A stretch of 64,000 nt of DNA from Acinetobacter sp. XH1741 (GTDB taxonomy: Bacteria > Pseudomonadota > Gammaproteobacteria > Pseudomonadales > Moraxellaceae), in NCBI RefSeq assembly GCF_041021895.1, contig NZ_CP157428.1, positions 1,054,001 to 1,118,000 on the forward strand, in the 5' to 3' direction. Below the pieces are notes generated by a model, which saw only the letters and a program-made list of their open reading frames with translations, did no database searches and was not told the origin of the DNA. Shown here in pieces: positions 54,135 to 63,126 of this stretch (position 1 is the stretch's first letter; each line of letters begins with the position of its first letter). Made by a program: the position numbers and the translations under genes.

Positions 54135-54259
54135 TCATATCCCAAAAAAACCACTGTTTGAAGATGGCAAAAATAGCATGAAGCGGCTATAGAATTACAG
54201 CGCAGATGTAAGAAATTTGCTACTATTGATGTTTTTACGGCATTTTAGAACGTACATAC

Positions 54260-54826
54260 ATGAGCAGTACTTTAAATACACGATTAATTTGGATTGATCT
54301 GGAAATGACCGGTTTAGATACCGATAATGACCAAATTATTGAAATTGCAACAATTATTACAGATGATCATTTAAATGTACTTGCCGAAGGTCCGGTTTTG
54401 GCTATTCATCAGCCTGATCGTATTTTAAATGCGATGGATGAGTGGAATACTCGCCAGCACGGACAATCTGGTTTAATTGAGCGAGTTCGTCGTAGCAAAT
54501 TAACAGCTCGTGATGCAGAGTTACAAACTTTAGAATTCCTAAAAAAATGGGTTAATCCAAAAGTTTCACCAATGTGTGGTAACTCGATTTGTCAGGATCG
54601 CCGTTTCTTACATCGTTTAATGCCTGAACTAGAGCAGTATTTCCATTATCGTAATCTTGATGTATCTACAGTAAAAGAGCTTTCAAAACGCTGGCGCCCT
54701 GAAATTATGAGTGGTTTGAAAAAGAATGCATCGCATTTAGCAATGGATGATATTCGTGATTCAATCTCTGAACTTAAGTATTACCGTGAATACTTCTTTA
54801 TTATGAATACTGATGGTAAAGATTAA
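54260..54826 (+). CDS. orn: Oligoribonuclease
   Basis: 3'-5' exonuclease of 188 residues that degrades 2-5-nt RNAs and the pGpG product of c-di-GMP turnover. It is a DEDDh enzyme: [11 protein letters not shown] supplies Asp and Glu, [12 protein letters not shown] the next Asp, and [11 protein letters not shown] the final His and Asp. It is monocistronic, with a terminator. Confidence 0.97.
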   Translation: MSSTLNTRLIWIDLEMTGLDTDNDQIIEIATIITDDHLNVLAEGPVLAIHQPDRILNAMDEWNTRQHGQSGLIERVRRSKLTARDAELQTLEFLKKWVNPKVSPMCGNSICQDRRFLHRLMPELEQYFHYRNLDVSTVKELSKRWRPEIMSGLKKNASHLAMDDIRDSISELKYYREYFFIMNTDGKD

Positions 54827-54847
54827 TTATATTGTTGAAATGATATG

Positions 54848-54872
54848 AAAGGGGGCAATAGCCTCCTTTTTT
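54848..54872 (+). terminator. Terminator of orn
   Basis: AAAGGGGGC and GCCTCCTTT pair, including one G-T pair, around AATA, followed by a T run. Confidence 0.8.
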
Positions 54873-54981
54873 ATTATTTAAAGGACATTGTTACAATAAT
54901 GCCAAGGGCTAATTTGGCTTTCATATTCATTTTGCTTAAAATGATGTTTTAAGTTTATTTATTATAAAAAAGAGAGCATTT

Positions 54982-55713
54982 ATGCAAAGTAATAACCCGA
55001 TACTGACTCGCGTTGAAACGGTCAGTGACTATAGTCAACCGATGACCGTGCAAGGTGCGATTCAAAAATCTGTAATGTTGACCATCATTGCTGCCGCAGT
55101 GGGTGTCGCTTTATTTTTCTATGCAGCCTTTACTGCAAATGTTGGTATTGCTTACGCAGCTTCAATTGTTGGCGCAATTGGTGGCTTGGTTTTAGCTTTA
55201 ATTACCACATTTAAACCGACAACTGCGCCAACCCTAGCAATTCCTTATGCTTTATTTGAAGGGGCTTTTTTGGGTGGTATTTCGTTTACTTTCCAGTTGA
55301 AGTATCCGGGGGTTCCTCTTCAAGCTTTATTGGCAACATTTGTTACCACCTTGGTGATGTTTGGTCTATATAAGTTCCAAATTATACGTGCAACCGAAAA
55401 GTTCAAATCAGTTGTGATCTCGGCATCTTTGGCGATCTTTATTGTATTTATCGTGCAGATGATCATGCGTTTGGCCTTTGGTTCAAGCGTTCCTTATATT
55501 TTTGAAAGTAACTGGTTAGGAATTGGTTTTGCTGCATTTGTAGCAGTCATTGCTTCACTTAACCTGATTTTAGATTTTGACTTAATTGAAACCAACGCAG
55601 CATATCGTGCCCCAAAATTCATGGAATGGTTATGTGGTATTGCGTTACTAGCAACTTTAGTCTGGATGTATATCTCTTTCTTACGTTTACTTGGCCTACT
55701 GTCTGACGACTAA
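54982..55713 (+). CDS. Bax inhibitor-1/YccA family membrane protein
   Basis: Polytopic inner-membrane protein of 243 residues with about seven hydrophobic helices after a polar N-terminus. The family block GIGFAAFVAVIASLNLILDFDLIE carries the conserved acidic pair near the last helices. Relatives modulate FtsH proteolysis or leak calcium; the role here is not known. AGAGAG precedes the ATG. Confidence 0.88.
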   Translation: MQSNNPILTRVETVSDYSQPMTVQGAIQKSVMLTIIAAAVGVALFFYAAFTANVGIAYAASIVGAIGGLVLALITTFKPTTAPTLAIPYALFEGAFLGGISFTFQLKYPGVPLQALLATFVTTLVMFGLYKFQIIRATEKFKSVVISASLAIFIVFIVQMIMRLAFGSSVPYIFESNWLGIGFAAFVAVIASLNLILDFDLIETNAAYRAPKFMEWLCGIALLATLVWMYISFLRLLGLLSDD

Positions 55714-55848
55714 AATTTAGGTAATAAAAAGTCGCTCCTGAGTAGGGGTGATTTTTTTCGTGCGATTTTTGAAAAAAGATGCATTATGCAATTTCGAAAA
55801 CTGCTGAATATTGGCATTATGCTGAAAATTGTTTTGAGTGAGATCGGC

Positions 55849-56652
55849 ATGACACAAGGACTTTTAGCAGGTAAGCGCTTTTTGATTGCAGGCGTTGCTA
55901 GTAAATTATCAATTGCTTTTGGTATTGCCCAAGCATTACACCGTGAAGGTGCTGAGCTTGCGTTTACTTATCCAAACGAAAAATTAAAAAAACGTGTAGA
56001 TGAGTTTGCTGAGCAATTCGGTTCTAAGCTTGTGTTTCCATGTGATGTTGCTGTTGATGCTGAAATTGATAATGCATTTGCGGAACTTGCAAAACATTGG
56101 GACGGCCTAGACGGTGTTGTGCACTCAATTGGTTTTGCACCTGCACACACACTTGATGGTGACTTTACTGACGTAACTGACCGTGACGGTTTTAAAATTG
56201 CTCATGACATCAGTGCATACAGCTTTGTTGCAATGGCACGTGCTGCAAAACCTTTATTACAAGCTCGCCAAGGTTGTTTATTAACTTTGACTTACCAAGG
56301 TTCTGAGCGCGTTATGCCTAACTACAACGTAATGGGTATGGCAAAAGCATCTTTAGAAGCTGGTGTTCGTTACTTGGCATCAAGCTTAGGTGTTGATGGT
56401 ATTCGTGTAAACGCAATTTCTGCGGGTCCAATCCGTACTTTAGCTGCTTCTGGTATTAAATCTTTCCGTAAAATGTTAGATGCTAATGAAAAAGTTGCAC
56501 CGTTAAAGCGTAACGTAACGATTGAAGAAGTAGGTAACGCAGCATTATTCCTATGCTCACCTTGGGCTTCAGGTATTACTGGTGAAATTCTATATGTAGA
56601 TGGTGGTTTCAATACTGTAGGTATGAGCGAATCTATGATGGATGATGAATAA
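55849..56652 (+). CDS. fabI: Enoyl-[acyl-carrier-protein] reductase I
   Basis: NADH-dependent last step of each fatty-acid elongation cycle and the target of triclosan. The 267-residue short-chain dehydrogenase begins [19 protein letters not shown] and carries the FabI Tyr-x6-Lys (YNVMGMAK). HSIGFAP has Gly at position 95, the wild-type residue at a site where substitutions confer triclosan resistance elsewhere. The start at 55849 removes 21 non-family residues. Confidence 0.96.
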   Translation: MTQGLLAGKRFLIAGVASKLSIAFGIAQALHREGAELAFTYPNEKLKKRVDEFAEQFGSKLVFPCDVAVDAEIDNAFAELAKHWDGLDGVVHSIGFAPAHTLDGDFTDVTDRDGFKIAHDISAYSFVAMARAAKPLLQARQGCLLTLTYQGSERVMPNYNVMGMAKASLEAGVRYLASSLGVDGIRVNAISAGPIRTLAASGIKSFRKMLDANEKVAPLKRNVTIEEVGNAALFLCSPWASGITGEILYVDGGFNTVGMSESMMDDE

Positions 56653-56674
56653 GTCCTAAGATTTGTTCAGACAT

Positions 56675-56710
56675 AAAAAAGCCGTAGTTGAAGGACTACG
56701 GCTTTTTTAC
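56675..56710. terminator. Bidirectional terminator between fabI and the efflux operon
   Basis: AAAAAAGCCGTAGT and ACTACGGCTTTTTT form a long stem with A/T runs on both sides, between convergent genes. Confidence 0.92.
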
Positions 56711-56720
56711 TGGGCGCAAG

Positions 56721-58127
56721 TTATTGCGGCAGTTCTTTTACAGGTGAACCACCTAAGGCTTGCATGAGGGTGACATACGCGTTGTACTGGCTTTGTTTGG
56801 TTTCAACAAGGCTCAATCTTGCCGTACGTGTTGTTTGCTGTGCATCAAGAAGTGTTTTTAATGCAACCGCGCCATAACGGTAGCGGACTTCTGTTAAACG
56901 TTCGGTTTTTTCTGCAAGTTCAACATTACGTTGTTGTAGCTCTACTTGTTTGTCGAGCTCGGTACGGCTTGATAATGCGTTTTCTACATCAGCAAAAGCC
57001 TGATAAAGCGTTTGGCGATATTGAACAATCGCTTTTTCATAATCAAGATTGCTAATCGCAATATCTTTCTTCATGTCGTTATATTGCAAAAACGGTAAGC
57101 TCAAACTTGCACCAAGCGCTAGAGCAGGGTTACGCAACAATTCCGTTAAAGATGTGCTGCTTGAACCCAAGCTACTGGTTAAGCTAATCGATGGATAGTA
57201 GCTCGCTTTGGTCGCATCTTTAGTTGCTAAAGCTTTTCTTAAACGAAGCTCGGATGCTTGTAGGTCAGGGCGACGTGACAAAATATCCGCTGGTAAACCA
57301 GCACCAATTACTGGTAATGCTGTGCGTGGTAAACGCTGCGGCTCTTGAATATTTAACTGTTGCAATGGCTCATGCAACAGCACGGCAATAGCTGTACGTG
57401 TTTCAACGAGTTGTTGTTGAATTTGACTTAAACTCGCTTTTTGGCTTTGTACAGATTGTTCTGCTTGAGTCAGATCTACACCTGAAACTGCACCCGCTTT
57501 ATACTGGGTTTGCACCAACTGATAAAGCTTTTGTGAAGTAGCTAAGCTTTGCTGTGCGGTAGCATAACGTTCATTTAAATAGCCGAGTTGCCAGTAGAGT
57601 TTAGCAGTGGTGGCAATAAGGCTTTGACCAGTCGCTTGTAAGTCTTGCTCTGTTGCCAAGGCTTCCCATTTACTCGCTTCTGTTTGACGAGCAAGCTTGC
57701 CAAACAAGTCAAGTTCATAGCTTACCCCAGCACTCATTGATAGGCCTTTAGAGCTGTCATCGCCTGAATGTAGGTCAAAAGTATGGCCTGTAGAAACATT
57801 TGAACTGGTGCGTAAACCTTGTTGGTTTGCAGTTAAATCAGCTCTTAACCGAGCTTGCTTTAAAGTAATACCTGCAACGGCTAAATCGCTATTGCGCTCT
57901 AATACATTACTCACGAGCTGGTTGAGCTGTGCATCACCAAAAAGTGTCCACCAACGGTCAGAATATTGCTGAACTGATGCTGTTTTAGCTTTAGTTGTAT
58001 CGTATTGAAAACTACCCGGAACTTGCACAGATGGTGCTTGGTAAGGTGTTTTAACCATTGCTGCACATCCCACAAGAGAACTGGTGAGGAGAAGTGCTGC
58101 GCTAAGTTTAGTCATCGAAAAAGACAT
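56721..58127 (-). CDS. Outer membrane efflux lipoprotein (NodT/OprM family)
   Basis: TolC-like outer-membrane channel of 468 residues with lipoprotein signal MSFSMTKLSAALLLTSSLVGC and two OEP repeats of alternating long helices and strands (ADLTANQQGLRTSSNVS; ALGASLSLPFLQYND). AAGGAAAA lies before ATG 58127; an earlier in-frame start at 58214 overlaps macB. It is the third gene of the macA-macB unit and completes a tripartite pump. Confidence 0.92.
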   Translation of the reverse strand: MSFSMTKLSAALLLTSSLVGCAAMVKTPYQAPSVQVPGSFQYDTTKAKTASVQQYSDRWWTLFGDAQLNQLVSNVLERNSDLAVAGITLKQARLRADLTANQQGLRTSSNVSTGHTFDLHSGDDSSKGLSMSAGVSYELDLFGKLARQTEASKWEALATEQDLQATGQSLIATTAKLYWQLGYLNERYATAQQSLATSQKLYQLVQTQYKAGAVSGVDLTQAEQSVQSQKASLSQIQQQLVETRTAIAVLLHEPLQQLNIQEPQRLPRTALPVIGAGLPADILSRRPDLQASELRLRKALATKDATKASYYPSISLTSSLGSSSTSLTELLRNPALALGASLSLPFLQYNDMKKDIAISNLDYEKAIVQYRQTLYQAFADVENALSSRTELDKQVELQQRNVELAEKTERLTEVRYRYGAVALKTLLDAQQTTRTARLSLVETKQSQYNAYVTLMQALGGSPVKELPQ

Positions 58128-58137
58128 GCAATTTTCC

Positions 58138-60132
58138 TTATTCTCGTGATAGTGCGGCAACAGGGTCGAGTTTTGCGGCATTTTTAGCAGGCAAGAAACC
58201 GAATACAACCCCAATCAGTGTTGAGCAAACAAATGCTGCCACAATAGAAGTCGTAGAATATGCCACTGCAAAATTACCTGCGGCTACTTTGTTAATGAGC
58301 TGCCCTAAGCCGAGCGAAAGTAATACGCCGAGTACACCACCAATTAAACACACTAAAATTGCTTCAATCAGGAACTGCTGCAAAATATCACTTTGACGGG
58401 CGCCAACAGCCATACGTACACCAATTTCTTGCGTACGTTCAGTCACTGAAACCAACATAATATTCATTACACCGATACCACCAACTACTAGCGAAATGAC
58501 AGCAATTGCTGAGACCAGAAGCGTCATGGTGCTGGTTGTTTTCTCAATGGTCTGACGAATACTGTCACTGTTCATCGTGAAAATATCTTGTGCGCCATGT
58601 CGTTGTGTTAATAAGTTAACGATGGCATTTTCAGCAGCGCTAGTCGAATATTTATCATTAATACGTACCACGATATTGCGGACATTGGCTTGCCCTAACA
58701 TACGGCTCATGACCGTGGTATAAGGCATATACACATTGAGTGTGTCATCAGAACCCATACCGCTGGTTTGAGGTTCTACAATCCCGATAATACGAGCCGG
58801 TACACTCCCAAGTAATACCACTTGTCCAATCGGGTTGGTACCATCACTAAAGAACTGCTTTTGTGTGTTGGTATCAATCACTACATCTTGTGAACGATCT
58901 CGTACACTACGCTGGTCAAAGGTTTGACCGTCTTTAAAGACAAGTCCCTTTACGTCAAAGAAATCATTACTAACGCCATTAATGGTCGCGTTCGCTTCAT
59001 TCTGTTGATAACGCATTGTCTTGGATGTGCTGACCATTGGACTGACAGCACTTACATAAGGCTGCGTCATTAATGCATCGGCATCGGCAGGAACCAGTGT
59101 TTTAAAACTGGCTGTTTTTGAGTTATCACCGAAACCACGTCCTTGGAATACCGTAATCGTGTTGGTACCTAAGCTGCTAATGTTACTCAGAATTTGTTGT
59201 TGAGAGCCATTACCTAGTGCAACTACGGTAACTACAGAGGCAATACCAATAATGATACCGAGCATGGTCAAAAAGGTACGCATACGGTGGGCATTCATGG
59301 ACAGTAAAGCCATTTGGAACGCTTCAGATAAGCGGTCTAAGGTTGAACGCCAAGCTGAAATACTTTTGCCTTTTTTCTGCTTGTTTTGCAGGGCAGGTGC
59401 TGCATCTGGATCAGTTTTAATTTCTTCTGGAGATTGGTCAGGAACATTAGGACGGTCACTAATAATTTCGCCGTCGCTAATCTCGATAATACGTGTTGCA
59501 TTCTTTGCAACTTGCATATCGTGTGTAACCAAAATAATTGTGTGACCAGCCGCATTGAGTTCACGCAAAATTCGCATCACCTCAACACCGCTGTGTGAGT
59601 CAAGCGCACCAGTCGGTTCATCGGCCAAGATCACGTCACCGCCATTCATGAGGGCACGCGCAATCGAAACACGTTGCTGCTGACCCCCAGAAAGCTGGCT
59701 TGGTCTATTTTGTGTTTTAGTTCCTAAACCCAACTCGGTGAGTAGGGCAGTGGCACGCTGTTTACGGTCAGAAGGTGTAACACCTGCATAAACGGCTGGA
59801 ACTTCTACGTTACCTTCAGCAGATAAATCACCGAGTAAATGATAACGCTGGAAAATAAAACCAAAATATTCACGGCGTAACTGCGCTAACTGGTCGGGTT
59901 CGAGCTTGCCGGTCTCTTGCCCATTCACCTTATAGCTACCACTCGTTGGGCGGTCTAGACAGCCCAGAATGTTCATAAGTGTTGATTTACCAGAACCAGA
60001 CTGGCCGACAATGGCAACCAGTTCACCTTCATAGATGGTCAGGTCAATGCCTTTTAAAATTTGTATCGTGCTTTCGCCAGCAGGGAATTCCCGAACCAGA
60101 TTGCTGACTTCAAGCAAAGCTTGTTTTGTCAT
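58138..60132 (-). CDS. macB: MacB-type ABC transporter, fused ATPase and permease
   Basis: Inner-membrane mechanotransmission ABC transporter of 664 residues. The N-terminal ATPase has Walker A GQSGSGKST (about 42-50), signature LSGGQQQRVSIARAL, and Walker B VILADEPTGALD. The first membrane helix follows near 290, then a large periplasmic domain, then three C-terminal helices (FtsX-like). With MacA and the outer-membrane factor it should export macrolides, lipopeptides, haem precursors or a native substrate; specificity is not readable. Confidence 0.94.
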   Translation of the reverse strand: MTKQALLEVSNLVREFPAGESTIQILKGIDLTIYEGELVAIVGQSGSGKSTLMNILGCLDRPTSGSYKVNGQETGKLEPDQLAQLRREYFGFIFQRYHLLGDLSAEGNVEVPAVYAGVTPSDRKQRATALLTELGLGTKTQNRPSQLSGGQQQRVSIARALMNGGDVILADEPTGALDSHSGVEVMRILRELNAAGHTIILVTHDMQVAKNATRIIEISDGEIISDRPNVPDQSPEEIKTDPDAAPALQNKQKKGKSISAWRSTLDRLSEAFQMALLSMNAHRMRTFLTMLGIIIGIASVVTVVALGNGSQQQILSNISSLGTNTITVFQGRGFGDNSKTASFKTLVPADADALMTQPYVSAVSPMVSTSKTMRYQQNEANATINGVSNDFFDVKGLVFKDGQTFDQRSVRDRSQDVVIDTNTQKQFFSDGTNPIGQVVLLGSVPARIIGIVEPQTSGMGSDDTLNVYMPYTTVMSRMLGQANVRNIVVRINDKYSTSAAENAIVNLLTQRHGAQDIFTMNSDSIRQTIEKTTSTMTLLVSAIAVISLVVGGIGVMNIMLVSVTERTQEIGVRMAVGARQSDILQQFLIEAILVCLIGGVLGVLLSLGLGQLINKVAAGNFAVAYSTTSIVAAFVCSTLIGVVFGFLPAKNAAKLDPVAALSRE

Positions 60133-60134
60133 GC

Positions 60135-61472
60135 TTACATTCCCATTGGGCCACGGCGGCGGTTATTACCACTATTTGCAGAAGCAGCAGAAGTATCTGA
60201 ACTATCAGCAATTACGACTTGGTCACCTTGTTTCAATCCGGCAAGCACTTGTGCATTTACACGGTTATTAATACCTACCAAAATTTGAGTTGGTTTCGTT
60301 GTGCCATCTGCTTGTAAAATACGAACGACACTCAGCGTTGCTTTACCTTGATCAACGAGTTGTTTTTGTTCAGGAGTTAAGTTTAAGCGTTCTAAACGAG
60401 CACCGTTACCTTGATGTTTTCGTTCTGCACTTGGTGTTGAAGCAGCTTTATCTGCTGATTGACCAGATTTTTTCTGACCAGAAAATTGTTTGCTACTTAA
60501 AGCAGAAGATGGGACAAGCAAAGCATTTTTTGCTGAATCTAATACGATAAAAACTTGTGCCGTCATATCAATACGCAATTTGCCATCGGTATTTGGAACG
60601 TCAAATAAAGCATTGTAGTAAACAGCTGAATTACTCGTTGAACTTGTTGTGCTGTTTGATTCGCTCGAAATTGAATCTGGGGCAGGTTCAATCTGGCGTA
60701 AAGTTGCATAACGTTTAGTCTCATCACCTAAAGTCGTGAAGTAGACTTGTTGGCCTTTTTCTACCTTCATAATGTCGGCTTCACTGACCTGTGCCTTAAT
60801 CGTCATGTTTTGTAATTTTGCAATTTTAACGATCGTTGGAGCACTTTGGTTGGCGTTTACTGTTTGACCTTCTTCAGTCACAATCGCAACAACTGTACCA
60901 TCAGTTGGCGCAACAATACGCGTATAACCAATGTTGGTTTGTGCTGTTGAACGAGTTACTTTTGCAGATTCAATTTGTGCATCTAATGCTTTGATTTGTG
61001 CCTGAGCTGTTTTATAACTTGCTTCAGCAGATTCTAAGTCTGCACGAGGTGTTGCATCTTGAGCATACATTTGTTGCTGACGACGATATTCAAGTTGCTT
61101 TTCATTTAAAGAAGCCACTTGTTGGAGACGCTGAGCTTCTAAGTTTTTAATATTGGCGTCGGATGTTTTTAAACTGTTTTCTTGAGTAGTCGAGTCAATT
61201 TGTGCAATGAGTTGACCTTGTTTTACTTGATCGCCAAGCTGCACATACATTTTTTTAACCTGACCAGAAACCTGAGCACCGACACTAATGAGTTTGGTTG
61301 CATCAAGTGTACCTGTTGCAAGTACATTATTTTCTAGATCTCCGCGAGTTACCTCAGCTGTAATATATTGAGGCTGCTGTTGTTTAGGTTTTAAAAATTT
61401 CCAAGCTAACACAGCAATAATTGCTATACAGACGACAATAATAACGAGTTTGATTGGCTTTATTTTTGGCAT
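60135..61472 (-). CDS. macA: MacA-type periplasmic adaptor subunit
   Basis: Membrane-fusion protein of 445 residues: N-terminal membrane anchor (LVIIVVCIAIIAVLAW), split lipoyl domain (VGAQVSGQVKKMYVQLGD; GYTRIVAPTDGTVV), an alpha-helical hairpin (about 95-175), beta-barrel and membrane-proximal domain. It is longer than E. coli MacA because of a charged, low-complexity insertion of about 60 residues near 335-395 (rich in K, S, Q) that ends with LERLNLTPEQKQ. It lies 2 bases before macB. Confidence 0.92.
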   Translation of the reverse strand: MPKIKPIKLVIIVVCIAIIAVLAWKFLKPKQQQPQYITAEVTRGDLENNVLATGTLDATKLISVGAQVSGQVKKMYVQLGDQVKQGQLIAQIDSTTQENSLKTSDANIKNLEAQRLQQVASLNEKQLEYRRQQQMYAQDATPRADLESAEASYKTAQAQIKALDAQIESAKVTRSTAQTNIGYTRIVAPTDGTVVAIVTEEGQTVNANQSAPTIVKIAKLQNMTIKAQVSEADIMKVEKGQQVYFTTLGDETKRYATLRQIEPAPDSISSESNSTTSSTSNSAVYYNALFDVPNTDGKLRIDMTAQVFIVLDSAKNALLVPSSALSSKQFSGQKKSGQSADKAASTPSAERKHQGNGARLERLNLTPEQKQLVDQGKATLSVVRILQADGTTKPTQILVGINNRVNAQVLAGLKQGDQVVIADSSDTSAASANSGNNRRRGPMGM

Positions 61473-61579
61473 AGTGAGAGGTCAAAAAGTCTAAAATTTG
61501 ACTTAGTATAAGAGTCAAATGAGGATAAAACGTGAATTTTTATGATATTTCAACAAAGCAGGCAAAGGATTTGACTGCT

Positions 61580-62569
61580 CTACTGTATAAATAATGTTTT
61601 ACCGCACAACTCGGCAATCGCCTGTTGCATTAAGTGTTCGGCATTTTCATTAGACATGCCTTTGATTGCTGCATCGATTTGCAAGAGTAGGGCAGGCCAC
61701 GCCAAAAACTGCTGTGGATTGAGTCTTCTCAAGGCTTGTTGGTATAAGCTGACTTTGGTTTTCCAGATACCTAGTTGTAATGCATTATGTGGTTGTTCAA
61801 ACAACTGCATTAATAAGCGCATTTCTTTGCTGAGAGTCCATAAAATCAGACTTTCAGGCTCGCCAGCCCCAATTAAATACTGAAAAATTTTAATCGATTG
61901 GGCTAAATTACCTTCTAATAAGGCATCGCTTAAATCATAAGTGGTATAGCGAGATTGATCTTGTAAGCAAGCATACAATTGCTCAATCTGAATCAGCTTT
62001 TGATCTGGGAAGGTATCACGTACACGCATCAAGCTATTTTTTGCAGCAAGTAAATTATGCTCATGATGTTGCATTAACCATTGCCAAGCATCATTGTCGA
62101 GCTGAATTTCAAGCTTTTCTGCTTCTGTTGTTAAAATGCGTTGGCGGTCTTGCGGATAGTTTGCAGCGAGGGCAACAACAACGCCGTTTGCTTCGACGAC
62201 TTGGAAAAAAGCAGACTTTAAGCTGCTACTGTCTTGTTTGGGTAGAACAATTAACAGCAGGTTAGTTTCATTATGCTGGATATAACTTTTAAGCTGTTTT
62301 AACCCATTTGCATCGGGTTTGATATTGCCATGAACTTCAATAGCAAGTTGCTGCGAAAATAAAGACAAGCTGTTGAGAGCATTAAAGACATTTTTCCAGT
62401 CACTCACACTACTAATGTCATAGCGCTGTCTTTCAATGTCTTGCTGTTGCCAGCTTTTACGAAAAGTATCTAATAAGTTTTGTTCTAATAAAGGTTCCTG
62501 CCCATGCAGAATCCACGCACCCCGAGCTTCCGGAATGCGTTTAAGAGCTTGTAAATAGTCAAGTTTCAT
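61580..62569 (-). CDS. holA: DNA polymerase III subunit delta
   Basis: Clamp-loader subunit of 329 residues that opens the beta sliding clamp. It has an ARGAWILHGQEPLLEQNLLD start, the mid-domain LLIVLPKQDSSS, and the C-terminal collar (LSKEMRLLMQLFEQ; LAWPALLLQIDAAIKG). It follows lptE after 20 bases in the usual leuS-lptE-holA order. Confidence 0.95.
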   Translation of the reverse strand: MKLDYLQALKRIPEARGAWILHGQEPLLEQNLLDTFRKSWQQQDIERQRYDISSVSDWKNVFNALNSLSLFSQQLAIEVHGNIKPDANGLKQLKSYIQHNETNLLLIVLPKQDSSSLKSAFFQVVEANGVVVALAANYPQDRQRILTTEAEKLEIQLDNDAWQWLMQHHEHNLLAAKNSLMRVRDTFPDQKLIQIEQLYACLQDQSRYTTYDLSDALLEGNLAQSIKIFQYLIGAGEPESLILWTLSKEMRLLMQLFEQPHNALQLGIWKTKVSLYQQALRRLNPQQFLAWPALLLQIDAAIKGMSNENAEHLMQQAIAELCGKTLFIQ

Positions 62570-62589
62570 TAATTAAGAACAAATAAATC

Positions 62590-63099
62590 TTATGGTTGAG
62601 CTTTTGGTAAGCGGTTTGCTGAAATTTGACGAGTAATTTGCTGTGCAATGTCATCAATCACAATACGTTGCAAGTAACCTTCTTGCTGGTTCTCAGTGTT
62701 GACGGTTGCCAAGTCGTATTGATAACTACGTGACGCAGTTAAAGTACGTGGCTCAGTAATTTTATTACCTTGACGGTCTTCAATTTGGAAAGTCACAGTC
62801 AGACGTAATAGTACTTCTGTGAGCTTACCATTTAAAAGCTGACGACGAGGCGTATATTCTAAAACACGAAGCACATAAGCATCGTTGCTATTGCTGAGCT
62901 GAACGCCATTTGCTGCCAAATACACTTTTAACTGTGTTTCTAAGTCATCGGTTTTTGCCGGTAACTCAAGGCTTAACTTTTTATAAACAAGTGGAGTCGC
63001 AGTCGGGTTAGTTCCTTTTAAATGGAAACCACACCCGACTAAGCCTGCACTAAGGCCTAAGGTTAAAACAACAGCGGCTAAACGTTGGGCTAAGTGCAT
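62590..63099 (-). CDS. lptE: LPS-assembly lipoprotein LptE
   Basis: Outer-membrane lipoprotein plug of the LptD lipopolysaccharide (here lipooligosaccharide) translocon. The 169-residue protein has lipobox LVGC followed by GFHLKGTNP, which is typical of LptE, and a small alpha/beta domain. ATG 63099 is chosen because GAGAGGA precedes it; a start at 63114 is possible. It lies between leuS and holA. Confidence 0.94.
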   Translation of the reverse strand: MHLAQRLAAVVLTLGLSAGLVGCGFHLKGTNPTATPLVYKKLSLELPAKTDDLETQLKVYLAANGVQLSNSNDAYVLRVLEYTPRRQLLNGKLTEVLLRLTVTFQIEDRQGNKITEPRTLTASRSYQYDLATVNTENQQEGYLQRIVIDDIAQQITRQISANRLPKAQP

Positions 63100-63126
63100 G
63101 CTTGATCCTCTCATTAATACCTGTAA

